Shown in pieces: positions 9,326 to 18,017 of a stretch of DNA of 64,000 bases; the stretch's first letter is position 1; every line of letters begins with the position of its first letter. This stretch comes from an uncultured Acetatifactor sp. (GTDB taxonomy: Bacteria > Bacillota > Clostridia > Lachnospirales > Lachnospiraceae): NCBI GenBank assembly GCA_910586215.1, contig CAJUGH010000006.1, positions 62,001 through 126,000 on the forward strand, in the 5' to 3' direction. The notes under the pieces were generated by a model that was not told where the DNA came from, searched no databases, and was given only the letters and a program-made list of their open reading frames with translations. A program made the translations under genes and the position numbers.

Positions 9326-10438
9326 TCACACTTTCCCCTGCAAATGATACACAAATGCCAGCACCTCTGCCACCGCCTGGTACAGTTCCGGCGGCACTGC
9401 CTGGCCTACTTCCACGTTGGCGTAGAGCATTCTGGCCAGGGGCTTGTTCTCCACAATCTCTATGCCATTCTCTTTTGCCACTTCCTTGATCCGGGCTGCC
9501 AGATGAGCCTCCCCTTTTGCTATCACCAGGGGGGCATCTGCCACCTCCGGGTCATACTTGATGGCTACTGCATAGTGGGTAGGGTTGGTGATGACCACAT
9601 CTGCCTGGGGCAGGTCCTGCATCATACGCCGCATGGAAGCTTCCCGCATCTTCTGCCGGATCTTACCTTTGATCTGGGGATCGCCTTCCTGCTGCTTGAA
9701 TTCTTCCTTGATCTCCTGTTTGGTCATCTTCATGTCATTCTTGAATTTCAACTTCTGGTAAATAAAGTCGGCAAGGGCAATGATCATATACAGTGCTGAG
9801 ATGCGGATCCCTAAGTCTGTCACTGTCCGGGCCGCAATCCCCAGGGCATCCATCAATGACAAATCATAGAGATTGAACAGGATCACCCATTTATCTTTCA
9901 AGTATGTGTAACAGATATATAGTATCAGCCCAATCTTGGCAAGGGACTTCACCAGTTCCACCAGGGAGTTGGGCGAAAAAAGCTTTTTAAACCCGTTGAT
10001 GGGATTCAGCTTGCTGAACTTCGGCTGTAGGGGCTTCATGGTGGGACGCCATTTCACCTGGGCCACATCACAGACAAAAGCTACCACCACCCCCAGCAGC
10101 AGAATCGGTGCCATGATCCTAAGGACCTGGAACATCATCTCCTGGAACACCATGTTGGTGTCAGCCTGGGGCATGGTTCCATGCCAGTAGGTGGCCGCCT
10201 GTGGGATCCAGTCATAGAAGGATGGGAACAGTTCCATCAATTGTATTCCCATATTCCCCACCCAGAACTTCAATATAAGGAACAATACCAGCAGCCCCAT
10301 GCCATTAGCAATCTCACGGCTTTTGGCCACCTGCCCTTCCTTGCGGGCATCTGTCAGTTTTTTCTGGGTAGCAGGTTCTGTCTTCTCGCCACCCATTCCT
10401 TCTTTTGCAAAAAACTGCAGGTTTACTTCCAAAATCAT
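9326..10438 (-). CDS. flhB: Flagellar type III export switch protein FlhB
   Basis: A 370-residue FlhB that switches export from rod/hook to filament substrates. Four hydrophobic segments lie in the first 220 residues; the cytoplasmic domain carries the autocleavage motif NPTH (residues 285-288) in VVITNPTHYAVAIKYD. The N-terminus has the typical GEKTEPATQKKLTDARKEGQ. The start at 10,438 overlaps the fliR stop by 4 bases. The 3' end abuts the structured repeat at 9265-9324. Confidence 0.97.
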   Translation of the reverse strand: MILEVNLQFFAKEGMGGEKTEPATQKKLTDARKEGQVAKSREIANGMGLLVLFLILKFWVGNMGIQLMELFPSFYDWIPQAATYWHGTMPQADTNMVFQEMMFQVLRIMAPILLLGVVVAFVCDVAQVKWRPTMKPLQPKFSKLNPINGFKKLFSPNSLVELVKSLAKIGLILYICYTYLKDKWVILFNLYDLSLMDALGIAARTVTDLGIRISALYMIIALADFIYQKLKFKNDMKMTKQEIKEEFKQQEGDPQIKGKIRQKMREASMRRMMQDLPQADVVITNPTHYAVAIKYDPEVADAPLVIAKGEAHLAARIKEVAKENGIEIVENKPLARMLYANVEVGQAVPPELYQAVAEVLAFVYHLQGKV

Positions 10439-11217
10439 CTCATTGCTCCCACAAAAGCAGCGGTCAAATCCCGTATCTCTTGAAAAACCATGTCAGCCAT
10501 GCCTGGCAGCATCCCTGCCGTGAGAAAAAGCACTGACAATCCTACCAATATCTTCAGCTGCATACCCACTGCAAACATATTCATCTGGGGAGAAACCTTG
10601 GCCAGTATCCCCAGGACTGCATTCAGCAGCAGGATCACACAGAATATAGGCAAAACAATTCGAAATCCAAGAATCACATAATCCCCTAAGAATGCCACTA
10701 CCACCTTCAGCAGGGATTCCCCCCTAAACACGGCCCCATTTATGGGAATCAGCACAAAAGAATCTGCCAGCGCCCCGAAGAGATAACGGTACATGCCCGA
10801 GGCAATCAACATCATCATCAGCACATACTGGTACAACACCCCTGTGATACTGGTATTCTCCCTGGTGGTAGGATCCATCAGCGTCACCATGGACAGCCCT
10901 GTCTCCATATCCGCTATGGAACCCGCAAAATTCACCACCGCCGTACAGACATTGGCACTAAATCCGATCAGAAGCCCTGTGACGGCTTCCTTTACCACAA
11001 TCACCGCATACTCCAGGGTGGTCTCATAAGCCACCACCTCCCCAGGTGTCAACGCCTGGTAGAGCAACAGTGCGGTACATATACTGAACGCTGCCCGGAT
11101 CCTCCTGGGTGTATTGCTCATACTGAAAAACGGGGCAATAAATACAAAACAGGACACCCTCACCAGGATCAGCAGGAAATATTCCAGGTCATATATGGAG
11201 AAAGCATAATTTATCAT
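10435..11217 (-). CDS. fliR: Flagellar export apparatus protein FliR
   Basis: A 260-residue integral membrane protein of the export gate. Six or so hydrophobic segments span the chain, starting LEYFLLILVRVSCFVFIAPF and including a family-typical VGLQLKILVGLSVLFL-like segment (VGMQLKILVGLSVLF). Length fits FliR (about 250-265). It overlaps flhB by 4 bases and follows fliQ by 45 bases. FliP5-FliQ4-FliR1 forms the export core on which FlhB wraps. Confidence 0.95.
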   Translation of the reverse strand: MINYAFSIYDLEYFLLILVRVSCFVFIAPFFSMSNTPRRIRAAFSICTALLLYQALTPGEVVAYETTLEYAVIVVKEAVTGLLIGFSANVCTAVVNFAGSIADMETGLSMVTLMDPTTRENTSITGVLYQYVLMMMLIASGMYRYLFGALADSFVLIPINGAVFRGESLLKVVVAFLGDYVILGFRIVLPIFCVILLLNAVLGILAKVSPQMNMFAVGMQLKILVGLSVLFLTAGMLPGMADMVFQEIRDLTAAFVGAMR

Positions 11218-11262
11218 AGCCCCTCCTTCTTAAAATTCCAAAGCCCCCATCTTCCATACACC

Positions 11263-11529
11263 CTACCTGTACTGGCTGAAACCAGACCACAGGTTCACCA
11301 TGAACTCTACCATGGAATTCATCATCCAGTTGCCCAGCAGCACCAGGGCCAGGAACACGCAGACAATCTTAGGCACAAAAGTAAGGGTCTGCTCCTGGAT
11401 GGACGTAACTGTCTGGAAGATACTGATGACCAGGCCCACGCACAGGGATACCAGCAGAACCGGCATGGATACTTTTATGATCAGGAACAGCGCCTCGCTG
11501 GTAATATCTGATACAGCCTCAATGGACAT
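11263..11529 (-). CDS. fliQ: Flagellar export apparatus protein FliQ
   Basis: An 88-residue, two-helix membrane protein (family about 89). It begins MSIEAVSDITSEALFLIIK, with hydrophobic helices at about 15-40 and 50-75. The longer reading from 11,565 is rejected: GGAGAGA sits 6 bases before the ATG at 11,529, and that start gives the family's usual length. FliQ contributes to the helical export gate with FliP and FliR, whose genes flank it. Confidence 0.95.
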   Translation of the reverse strand: MSIEAVSDITSEALFLIIKVSMPVLLVSLCVGLVISIFQTVTSIQEQTLTFVPKIVCVFLALVLLGNWMMNSMVEFMVNLWSGFSQYR

Positions 11530-11561
11530 CCGTCTCTCCTTTCCTCTGACAATTGCAGACA

Positions 11562-12440
11562 TCAATGGTAAAATGTCTCAACCAGGTTGCCGATCACCAG
11601 CCCCCATCCGTCTGCCAGCACGAACAGCAGGATCTTAAAGGGCATGGATATCGTAGTAGGCGGCAGCATCATCATACCCATACTCATCAAGGTAGATGCC
11701 ACAACCATATCTATCACAATAAAAGGAATATAAATCATAAATCCGATCCAGAACGCCATCCTCAGTTCACTGAGGACAAAGCTTGGCAGGAGCACTGACA
11801 GGGGAATCTGTTCCAGATCCCTGCCATCCCAGGTCTGTCCCGAAATATTCATGAACAACTGCACATCCTGGACCTGTGTCTGGGGATACATGAAATCCCG
11901 CAAAGGCTTCACCCCGGCCTCAAAGAATTCTTCCTGGGTAATCTCCCCAGCCTCAAAAGGCTGTATGGCCTCCTCATTGATCCGGGTGACAGTAGGTCCC
12001 ATGATGAAGAAAGTCAGGATCAGTGCCAGTCCGATCAGTACCTGGTTGGGAGGCGCCGTCTGGGTATTCAAGGCCGCCCTGGTGAAATGAAGCACAATGA
12101 TGATGCGGGTAAAGGAGGTCATCATCATCAATATGGTAGGCAACAGTGCGATCAGCGTCAACGTAATCAAGATACGCAGATTACCATTCAGCTGTCCGTT
12201 CCCATCCTCATCCATGGTAATGGTGAAAATATTGCCCGTATTCAGTTTGTTCAAGTCCTCTGGCGTATTGGCTGTCCCTGCCGGATCCAGTATGGTGGAA
12301 GTCCTATCTTCCTCTTCCTCCGCCACCGGCTGCTCCATGGCATGGACACACATATTGTCTTGCACGAACAATATGCCCACCGTAACCAGCAGGCATATTA
12401 TTGCTATTATTCGCTTTCTTATCAGCTTAACGTTCCTCAT
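11562..12440 (-). CDS. fliP: Flagellar export apparatus protein FliP
   Basis: A 292-residue FliP with a cleavable-looking signal (basic KLIRKRI, then IIAIICLLVTVGILFV). A charged acidic spacer (about 37-75) precedes the core, which has LLPTILMMMTSFTRIIIVLHF, the NQVLIGLALILTFF segment, and the C-terminal VDMVVASTLMSMGMMMLPP motif typical of FliP. The start overlaps the fliO stop by 14 bases. It is the main subunit of the export-gate core. Confidence 0.96.
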   Translation of the reverse strand: MRNVKLIRKRIIAIICLLVTVGILFVQDNMCVHAMEQPVAEEEEDRTSTILDPAGTANTPEDLNKLNTGNIFTITMDEDGNGQLNGNLRILITLTLIALLPTILMMMTSFTRIIIVLHFTRAALNTQTAPPNQVLIGLALILTFFIMGPTVTRINEEAIQPFEAGEITQEEFFEAGVKPLRDFMYPQTQVQDVQLFMNISGQTWDGRDLEQIPLSVLLPSFVLSELRMAFWIGFMIYIPFIVIDMVVASTLMSMGMMMLPPTTISMPFKILLFVLADGWGLVIGNLVETFYH

Positions 12441-12819
12441 CTACCTGGTTTCCCTCTGGTCTGGTGACCTGGGCTGAATGCTTCCTAACAGTCCTGTCAA
12501 AAAGTTCCTTGAAACTGAAAACCTGCTGTTCCTTTCCTTCTCCCAACTGTTCTCTCGTTATCTCTCCCAGCATTGTCACCGTATCCTTGCAGACAGCGAT
12601 CACCATATAGGTCTCCCCTACCCGCAGAATCTGGATATATTTTCCCCCGGCTATGCGGGTGGTCTCCACCACCTCCACATGGCCGCCCACATTCTGCTGC
12701 CTCTGGTAACTGGCAATCCACCTGGTTGTAAATGCTGTCACACCCAGCACTACCACAAACAGCAGCAGGACAGTAATGAGTTGTACATATCCATCCGTCT
12801 TCCCGGTCAGCAGGATCAT
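12427..12819 (-). CDS. fliO: Flagellar biosynthesis protein FliO/FliZ
   Basis: A 130-residue protein with one N-terminal membrane helix (about 13-34, LITVLLLFVVVLGVTAFTT) followed by a cytoplasmic domain with the FliO-like pattern VVETTRIAGGKYIQILRVGETYMVIAV. FliO assists assembly of the FliP ring. The gene directly abuts cheY (TAAATG) and overlaps fliP by 14 bases, the standard Firmicute position. The C-terminal tail is polar. Confidence 0.88.
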   Translation of the reverse strand: MILLTGKTDGYVQLITVLLLFVVVLGVTAFTTRWIASYQRQQNVGGHVEVVETTRIAGGKYIQILRVGETYMVIAVCKDTVTMLGEITREQLGEGKEQQVFSFKELFDRTVRKHSAQVTRPEGNQVDEER

Positions 12820-13179
12820 TTAGCCCACGACCTTCTTCACTGCTTCCAGCACACGTTCCGCCTGGAAAGGCTTTACGATGAAATCCTTGGCACCTGCCTG
12901 GATGGACTCGATAACCATGGCCTGCTGTCCCATGGCGGAACACATAATTACCTTGGCAGTGCCATTTGCCTTTCTGATCTCCTTGAGGGCCTGGATGCCG
13001 TCCATCTCCGGCATAGTGATGTCCATCAGCACCAGGTCGGGACTCAGCTCCTTGTACTTCTCCACGGCCATCGCCCCGTTCTCTGCTTCACCTGCAACGG
13101 TGTAGCCGTTTTTGGAGAGGATGTCCTTGATCATCATCCTCATGAACGCTGCATCATCGCAAATCAAAATGTTAGCCAT
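12820..13179 (-). CDS. cheY: Chemotaxis response regulator CheY
   Basis: A 119-residue stand-alone receiver. Acidic pair D8-D9, phospho-acceptor Asp53 in VLMDITMPEMDG, the conserved Ser/Thr in MCSAMGQQAMV, and the Lys of FIVKPF near residue 103 are all present. CheY-P binds the switch (FliM/FliY) to set rotation. The gene lies between fliY and fliO, as in Bacillus and other Firmicutes; FliY and CheC provide phosphatase activity for it. Confidence 0.97.
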   Translation of the reverse strand: MANILICDDAAFMRMMIKDILSKNGYTVAGEAENGAMAVEKYKELSPDLVLMDITMPEMDGIQALKEIRKANGTAKVIMCSAMGQQAMVIESIQAGAKDFIVKPFQAERVLEAVKKVVG

Positions 13180-13191
13180 ATTCCTATCCTC

Positions 13192-14454
13192 CTACTTGAT
13201 AATCTCAGTTACCCTGATTCCAAAACTTTCTTCAATCACTACCACTTCACCCTTGGCAACAAACTTGCCGTTTACCAGAACATCTATCGGTTCACCCGCT
13301 ATCCTGTCCAGTTCAATCACTGTGCCAGGGCCAAAGTTAAGGATTTCTGAAATGGATTTGGTGGTCCGTCCAAGTTCCACGGTGACTTCCAGGGGGACAT
13401 CCATGATCAATCCAATGTTTTCCTGTCCCATGATTCCCCGCCCGTCTGCGGAGAAATTCTGGAACTGCGCCGGCTGGATGTTCACATTCTGCATATTTGT
13501 CTGTTGGCTCATCCCCATCATTTGTGGGTTCATTCCCATCATCTGTGGGTTCATCCCCATCATCTGCGGATTCATTCCCATCATTCCCATTCCCATCATC
13601 TGCGGATTCATCCCCATCATCTGTGGGTTCATCCCCATCATATTCATTCCCATCTGGCCCTGTGACATATCACCATTGGGATCTGCCCCCTGGGCTGCTT
13701 CCTTGGAAGCCTTTGTCTCACTCTCCGGCTTGGTCTTAATAAAGGTATCCACAAGATGTTTGGCAAAGCTTACTGGATAAAGCTGCATAATGGAACTATC
13801 CACCAGGTCTTCAATCTGCATCCGGAACGATACCTTCACAAAAGTATCTGCCAGGAATGGAGAGATATCCTCACTGTTCTTGACCTGGGTCAGATCCAGA
13901 AGGGAAGCTTCTGGCGGACTAATATCCAGGGTAGTCTTCAGCAGTGTGGAAAGGGCTGTTGCCGCTGAACCCATCATCTGGTTCATGGCTTCTGAGATCG
14001 CACTAAGCTGCAGTTCCCCCAGTTCCCCCTCTGTATTGGTTCCATCCCCTCCCATCATCAGGTCGGTGATGATCTTCACATCATGTTCCCGCAGCACCAG
14101 GATATTGGTACCGTCAAGTCCCATGGTATACTTAATCTGGATAAACACACAAGGTCTCTCGTATTCCCCAGAGAGGGTTCCCCATGTGGCAGCTTCCACC
14201 ACAGGCGTGGTAATGTTGACTTTCCTGTTTACAAGGGAATACAAGGCCGTGGCTGAAGAACCCATACTGATATTGGCCACTTCACCTATGGCATCCTTCT
14301 CCGTCTCCGTGAGCAGATCTTCTATTTTCAATGCGGAGACTTTGCCTCCCTGTGACCCGCCGGACACCCCCGCAACATTCTGATCCCCTTCATCGGACAG
14401 ATCCATGCCACTGAGCAGCGCATTTATCTCATCTTGAGACAGCATTCCACCCAT
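13192..14454 (-). CDS. fliY: Flagellar motor switch phosphatase FliY (FliN homologue)
   Basis: A 420-residue switch protein. An N-terminal MLSQDEINALLSG motif (about residues 4-16, CheY-binding EIxALL type) leads to a CheC-like phosphatase domain with two E-x2-N motifs (GEVANISMGSSATALY; SEAMNQMMGSAATALS). A spacer rich in Met/Asn/Pro/Gln (about 268-315) has five MGMNPQ units. The C-terminal SpoA/FliN domain runs from about 345 to 418 (VTVELGRTTKSISEIL...FVAKGEVVVIEESFGIRV). It removes phosphate from CheY-P at the C-ring. The gene starts 3 bases after fliM. Confidence 0.96.
   Translation of the reverse strand: MGGMLSQDEINALLSGMDLSDEGDQNVAGVSGGSQGGKVSALKIEDLLTETEKDAIGEVANISMGSSATALYSLVNRKVNITTPVVEAATWGTLSGEYERPCVFIQIKYTMGLDGTNILVLREHDVKIITDLMMGGDGTNTEGELGELQLSAISEAMNQMMGSAATALSTLLKTTLDISPPEASLLDLTQVKNSEDISPFLADTFVKVSFRMQIEDLVDSSIMQLYPVSFAKHLVDTFIKTKPESETKASKEAAQGADPNGDMSQGQMGMNMMGMNPQMMGMNPQMMGMGMMGMNPQMMGMNPQMMGMNPQMMGMSQQTNMQNVNIQPAQFQNFSADGRGIMGQENIGLIMDVPLEVTVELGRTTKSISEILNFGPGTVIELDRIAGEPIDVLVNGKFVAKGEVVVIEESFGIRVTEIIK
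13510..13653 (-). repeat. In-frame tandem repeat coding MGMNPQM units inside fliY
   Basis: A 21-base unit, imperfectly repeated, encodes five MGMNPQ copies plus MGMGM and MGMSQQ variants in the linker of FliY. All units stay in frame. Such a repeat could change length by slippage. It is a protein linker repeat, not a CRISPR array. Confidence 0.9.
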
Positions 14455-14457
14455 TTC

Positions 14458-15435
14458 CTACTCCTCCTCTCTGACCACCGATGTAATCTGAACCGCATAA
14501 GCGTCCTTTTCGGCGCCAGGCAATGCAGTAAATTTTTTCAAGTTCCCCACAAATATATTCATGTCCTCATCCACTTTGGAATCCAGACGGATACAATCCC
14601 CTACCTGCAGGTTCATGAAATCACTCACGGAAATGGTACTCTTGCCAAGCACCGCCCTAATCGGAATGTCTACCTTGCGGATCAAAGACTCAATATACTG
14701 CTCATCATCCTCACTACGGTTATTCTGCATGGATGAATACCAATACTTTGTATTCAGTTTGTCCATGACATCTTCCAGCGTAAAGAATGGAAGACAAAGG
14801 CTCAGAAGCCCCTCTACTTCGCCGATCTTGATATTCAAGGTCACAACGGCCACCATGTCATTGGGAGCCATTACCTGGGCAAACTGCGGATTTGTTTCAA
14901 TCCGGCCCAGCACTGGCGATATGTCTACCACATTCTTCCAGGGATCCCTGAGGAGCTGCGTGAACATCACCAGGATCTTCTGGATAATCGCCAGTTCTAT
15001 CTCGGAAAATTCCCTGCTCTTCTCAAGCGGAACTCCATCTCCTCCCAGAAGCCTGTCTAGGATCACATACCCCAGGCTGGTGCCAAGATGCATGACAATG
15101 GGACCATTTAAGGGAAGGAAATTGATAATCCCCAGAATCACAGGATTCGGCAGGGAATTGGAGTACTCACTAAATGTTATCGTCTCGGAACTTGCAACTG
15201 CCACCTGTACATTCTTGCGCAGATATACAGGCAGGTTCGTGGAGATTAGACGGCTGTAATGTTCGAATATAATCTCAAGGGTCCTTAAGTGCTCCTTGGA
15301 GAACTTTGTAGGGCGGTTAAAATCATAGTTCTTGACCTGCCTGCCTTCTTCCTGCATCCGGTCAGCATCCAGGTCGCCAGAGAGCAGCCCGGCAAGCAAA
15401 CTATCTATTTCACCTTGGGACAGAACTTCGCCCAC
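14458..15435 (-). CDS. fliM: Flagellar motor switch protein FliM
   Basis: A 325-residue FliM of normal length. The N-terminal CheY-P-binding peptide is LSQGEIDSLLAG (about residues 5-16). The middle CheC-like domain (about 45-235) and C-terminal SpoA domain (about 245-322, with VLGKSTISVSDFMNLQVGDCIRL) follow. The start codon is GTG at 15,435, preceded by GGGAGGTG with 7-base spacing. FliM builds the C-ring with FliG and FliY. A 100-base gap separates it from fliL. Confidence 0.97.
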   Translation of the reverse strand: MGEVLSQGEIDSLLAGLLSGDLDADRMQEEGRQVKNYDFNRPTKFSKEHLRTLEIIFEHYSRLISTNLPVYLRKNVQVAVASSETITFSEYSNSLPNPVILGIINFLPLNGPIVMHLGTSLGYVILDRLLGGDGVPLEKSREFSEIELAIIQKILVMFTQLLRDPWKNVVDISPVLGRIETNPQFAQVMAPNDMVAVVTLNIKIGEVEGLLSLCLPFFTLEDVMDKLNTKYWYSSMQNNRSEDDEQYIESLIRKVDIPIRAVLGKSTISVSDFMNLQVGDCIRLDSKVDEDMNIFVGNLKKFTALPGAEKDAYAVQITSVVREEE

Positions 15436-15535
15436 AAAGACTCACCTCCCATCATACTTATGTTTTCAACTTCACAACACCGGATTCCAGGGAAAATACC
15501 CAGATACTGCTCCGGCACACATCCCCGCCCGGCCA

Positions 15536-16060
15536 TCAGCCGTACTTGATCTCACTGACACCTATCTTGTAAACGAAATCCGACTGGAACAACTGCTGGA
15601 TCTTCCGCAGGATCTCCGGGCGTACATTCTCCTCGAAGCCGCCGTTCTCACATTCCTCTATGGTATAACTGCTCACCAGTTCATTGACCTCTGTCTTGAT
15701 ACGGCTCTCATATTCTGTCATCTTATCGCCGCCATATGTCTTGTAGTCCTCATGCTTGGTATTAATATACAGGGACAGTTCAAATATAATGTAATGCTGC
15801 TTCTCGTCTCCATCGCTCATCTTCAGCGGAATGGTCATGGCCCCCTGGAAATTGAAGGTCTCCGTGTCTTCCAGGGCCACATCCGTGGAACTGACGCCAC
15901 CCGGGGCATACAACTCCAGGTTCATCACCGCCAGCACACTGTTCACCAGTTTAGCCGTAGCAGCATTTGTCTTCGTAACCGTGAGCATCATGATGGTCGT
16001 CAGTACAATATTTACCACCAGCAGTGCCAGAATCAGCACACTCAATAAGTTCTTCTTCAT
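15536..16060 (-). CDS. fliL: Flagellar basal body-associated protein FliL
   Basis: A 174-residue membrane protein with one N-terminal helix (about 5-28, LLSVLILALLVVNIVLTTIM) and an extracytoplasmic FliL domain (from about residue 60). FliL surrounds the stator and supports torque. The neighbours motA-motB upstream and fliM downstream are consistent with this role. The gap to motB is 24 bases. Confidence 0.92.
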   Translation of the reverse strand: MKKNLLSVLILALLVVNIVLTTIMMLTVTKTNAATAKLVNSVLAVMNLELYAPGGVSSTDVALEDTETFNFQGAMTIPLKMSDGDEKQHYIIFELSLYINTKHEDYKTYGGDKMTEYESRIKTEVNELVSSYTIEECENGGFEENVRPEILRKIQQLFQSDFVYKIGVSEIKYG

Positions 16061-16084
16061 TTTCTACATCCCCGTTCTTTCCCC

Positions 16085-16909
16085 TCACCCCTGTGATGGA
16101 TTATATATTCTGATCTCAACTCTTCTATTCCTGCTTCTTCCCTCCGGAGTGGAGTTGTCTGCTATGGGATCACGCTCCCCCATGCCGGCATGCTTCAGGC
16201 TGCGCACATCCAGGGCCGTGTTCTCCTGCAGATAGTAGAATACGGAAAGTGCCCTGGCATCACTGAGTTCTTCATTGCTGGCATACCGGGCACTGCTCAT
16301 GGGCACATTGTCCGTATGCCCCAGGATCTCAATGGTACCCGTGCCGCTGCTGTATCGTTCCAGTACAATGCCAACCCGGTCTAAGACCGAGGAGACATCC
16401 CCCTTCAGTTCAGCCCTTCCAGAGTCAAAGAGTAGGGCACCGTTCATGGTCAGTTGCACATATTGGGATGTAAAACTCACATCCACCTGGTCGCCGATAT
16501 TGTATTCCTTCAGCGTCTCCTCCACAATCTCAGCGATCTCTTCATTGGTCTGGAGATCCTTCTCCTCCAGGTACTGTTCCAGTTCCCCGGACTCATAGGC
16601 ATCCAGGTTCTCACCGTCCACCTTACTGTCTGCCGTCTTACCTGTGCTGTTGATATACTCATCCAGTTCATTCAACTGGCTCACACCGCTGCTGATCAAG
16701 ATACCGTCGCCTATGGCAGTGGCACCTCCATCGAAGATGCTGATCGTATTATTCATGGAAGCTACAAGTTCGGCCAGTTTGGATTCCTCCAGGTTGGACA
16801 TGGAGAACAGCATAACGAAGAAGCACAACAGCAGATTCATCAAGTCACTGAAGGTAGCCATCCAGGCTGGCGCACCAGCCGGAGGTGTATCCTCCTTGCG
16901 CTTTGCCAT
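16085..16909 (-). CDS. motB: Flagellar motor stator protein MotB
   Basis: A 274-residue MotB. The single helix (about 16-38, TFSDLMNLLLCFFVMLF) holds the ion-binding Asp22. The C-terminal OmpA-like peptidoglycan-binding domain (about 130-270) has EILGHTDNVPM, SNEELSDARA and the RNRRVEIRI motif. It forms the stator with MotA and anchors it to the wall. The motB start overlaps motA's stop by one base. Confidence 0.96.
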   Translation of the reverse strand: MAKRKEDTPPAGAPAWMATFSDLMNLLLCFFVMLFSMSNLEESKLAELVASMNNTISIFDGGATAIGDGILISSGVSQLNELDEYINSTGKTADSKVDGENLDAYESGELEQYLEEKDLQTNEEIAEIVEETLKEYNIGDQVDVSFTSQYVQLTMNGALLFDSGRAELKGDVSSVLDRVGIVLERYSSGTGTIEILGHTDNVPMSSARYASNEELSDARALSVFYYLQENTALDVRSLKHAGMGERDPIADNSTPEGRSRNRRVEIRIYNPSQG

Positions 16910-17709
16910 TAAGCTTCACCTCCCCCGTCCTCATCGCCGAAGGTTCTGTCCTTGGGAGCCAGGAAGGATTTCAGTTTCTCCTCGATTACCCGGGGATTCT
17001 CGCCAGCCTGTATGGACAGAAGGCCCTCAATCATGACTTCCTTGAGCAGCATCTCACTGGCATTATCAGCCTTCAGTTTATTTGATACAGGTGTACAGAT
17101 CCAGTTGGCAAGCAGGGATCCATACAAGGTGGTGATCAGGGCCACAGCCATGGCAGGTCCCAGTGCAGAAGGGTCTGCCATGTTATACAGCATGTTGACC
17201 AGACCTACCAGGGTACCAATCATACCCCAGGCAGGACCCATGGCCCCCAGGGTATCCCAGAAACCAATGCAGCCTTTATGCCTGTCTTCGAGACTCACCA
17301 GTTCCGTCTCCATAATTGCACGCACTAAATCAGGATCCGTACCGTCTACGATCAGCAGAATCCCTTTCTTCAAAAATGCTTCATCCATCTCCGCAGCCGC
17401 TTCCTCCAGGGAAAGGAGACCTTCCTTCCTGGCCACGTTGGACAAATCGATTATTTTCTTGATCATGTCTGCCGTATTCAGGGCAGGTACCTTGAATACC
17501 AGCGCAAAACTCTTCAATCCATTGATAAAATCCTGCAGGCTATGGGAAGCCAGTGTCGCCGAGAACGCGCCGCCGAATGTGATGATAGCAGATGCCGGAT
17601 CCAGATAGTGAACGGCGCCAGAGACGCCAGCGTTATCAATAATACCATATACCAACATTACCAAGCCGATTATAATACCAAGCAATGATGCAATATCCAC
17701 GGGAACCAC
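16909..17709 (-). CDS. motA: Flagellar motor stator protein MotA
   Basis: A 266-residue MotA with four hydrophobic segments (about 5-26, 38-55, 150-172, 180-205). The cytoplasmic loop has RKEGLLSLE, the usual charged patch that meets FliG, and the MGPAWGMIGTLVGLV segment holds the conserved Pro. Ends in an acidic tail. MotA5MotB2 conducts ions that power rotation. Coupled to motB by a one-base overlap, and 23 bases after flbD. Confidence 0.96.
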   Translation of the reverse strand: MVPVDIASLLGIIIGLVMLVYGIIDNAGVSGAVHYLDPASAIITFGGAFSATLASHSLQDFINGLKSFALVFKVPALNTADMIKKIIDLSNVARKEGLLSLEEAAAEMDEAFLKKGILLIVDGTDPDLVRAIMETELVSLEDRHKGCIGFWDTLGAMGPAWGMIGTLVGLVNMLYNMADPSALGPAMAVALITTLYGSLLANWICTPVSNKLKADNASEMLLKEVMIEGLLSIQAGENPRVIEEKLKSFLAPKDRTFGDEDGGGEA

Positions 17710-17731
17710 CTAACCTTCTGCATTTTGGAAA

Positions 17732-17917
17732 TTATTCTGCAAAAATACCCTTTCTGTACAATTTTACTAGATTTTTTATCTCTTGTCTACTTTCTTTTAC
17801 AATTATTTTCTTCCCTGTGGTGAGAGTGATCACTGTGTCAGGTGTCTCTTCCACGATCTCAAACAGATGAGGATTCACCAGGATCTTCACACCATTAAGC
17901 TTTGTCACTTCAACCAT
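17732..17917 (-). CDS. flbD: Small flagellar protein FlbD
   Basis: A 61-residue protein of the FlbD (YlzI/SwrD) family found between flgE and motA in many Firmicutes. The start at 17,917 (MVEVTKLNGVKILVNPHLFE) is supported by GGAGG five bases upstream; the reading from 17,983 adds a sequence unlike the family. The pattern NG-x3-VNPHLFEIVEETPDTVITLTTGKKIIV is typical. The Bacillus homologue SwrD raises motor power, which fits its position next to motAB. Confidence 0.9.
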   Translation of the reverse strand: MVEVTKLNGVKILVNPHLFEIVEETPDTVITLTTGKKIIVKESRQEIKNLVKLYRKGIFAE

Positions 17918-18017
17918 ACACGCCTCCTTTGACATCCCAAAAGTAAAGGGCGGAAATTTAACCGCCCTTACATTGTACCACACCTATTCAAATAATGCGA
18001 GACAAATATTCAAAAAA

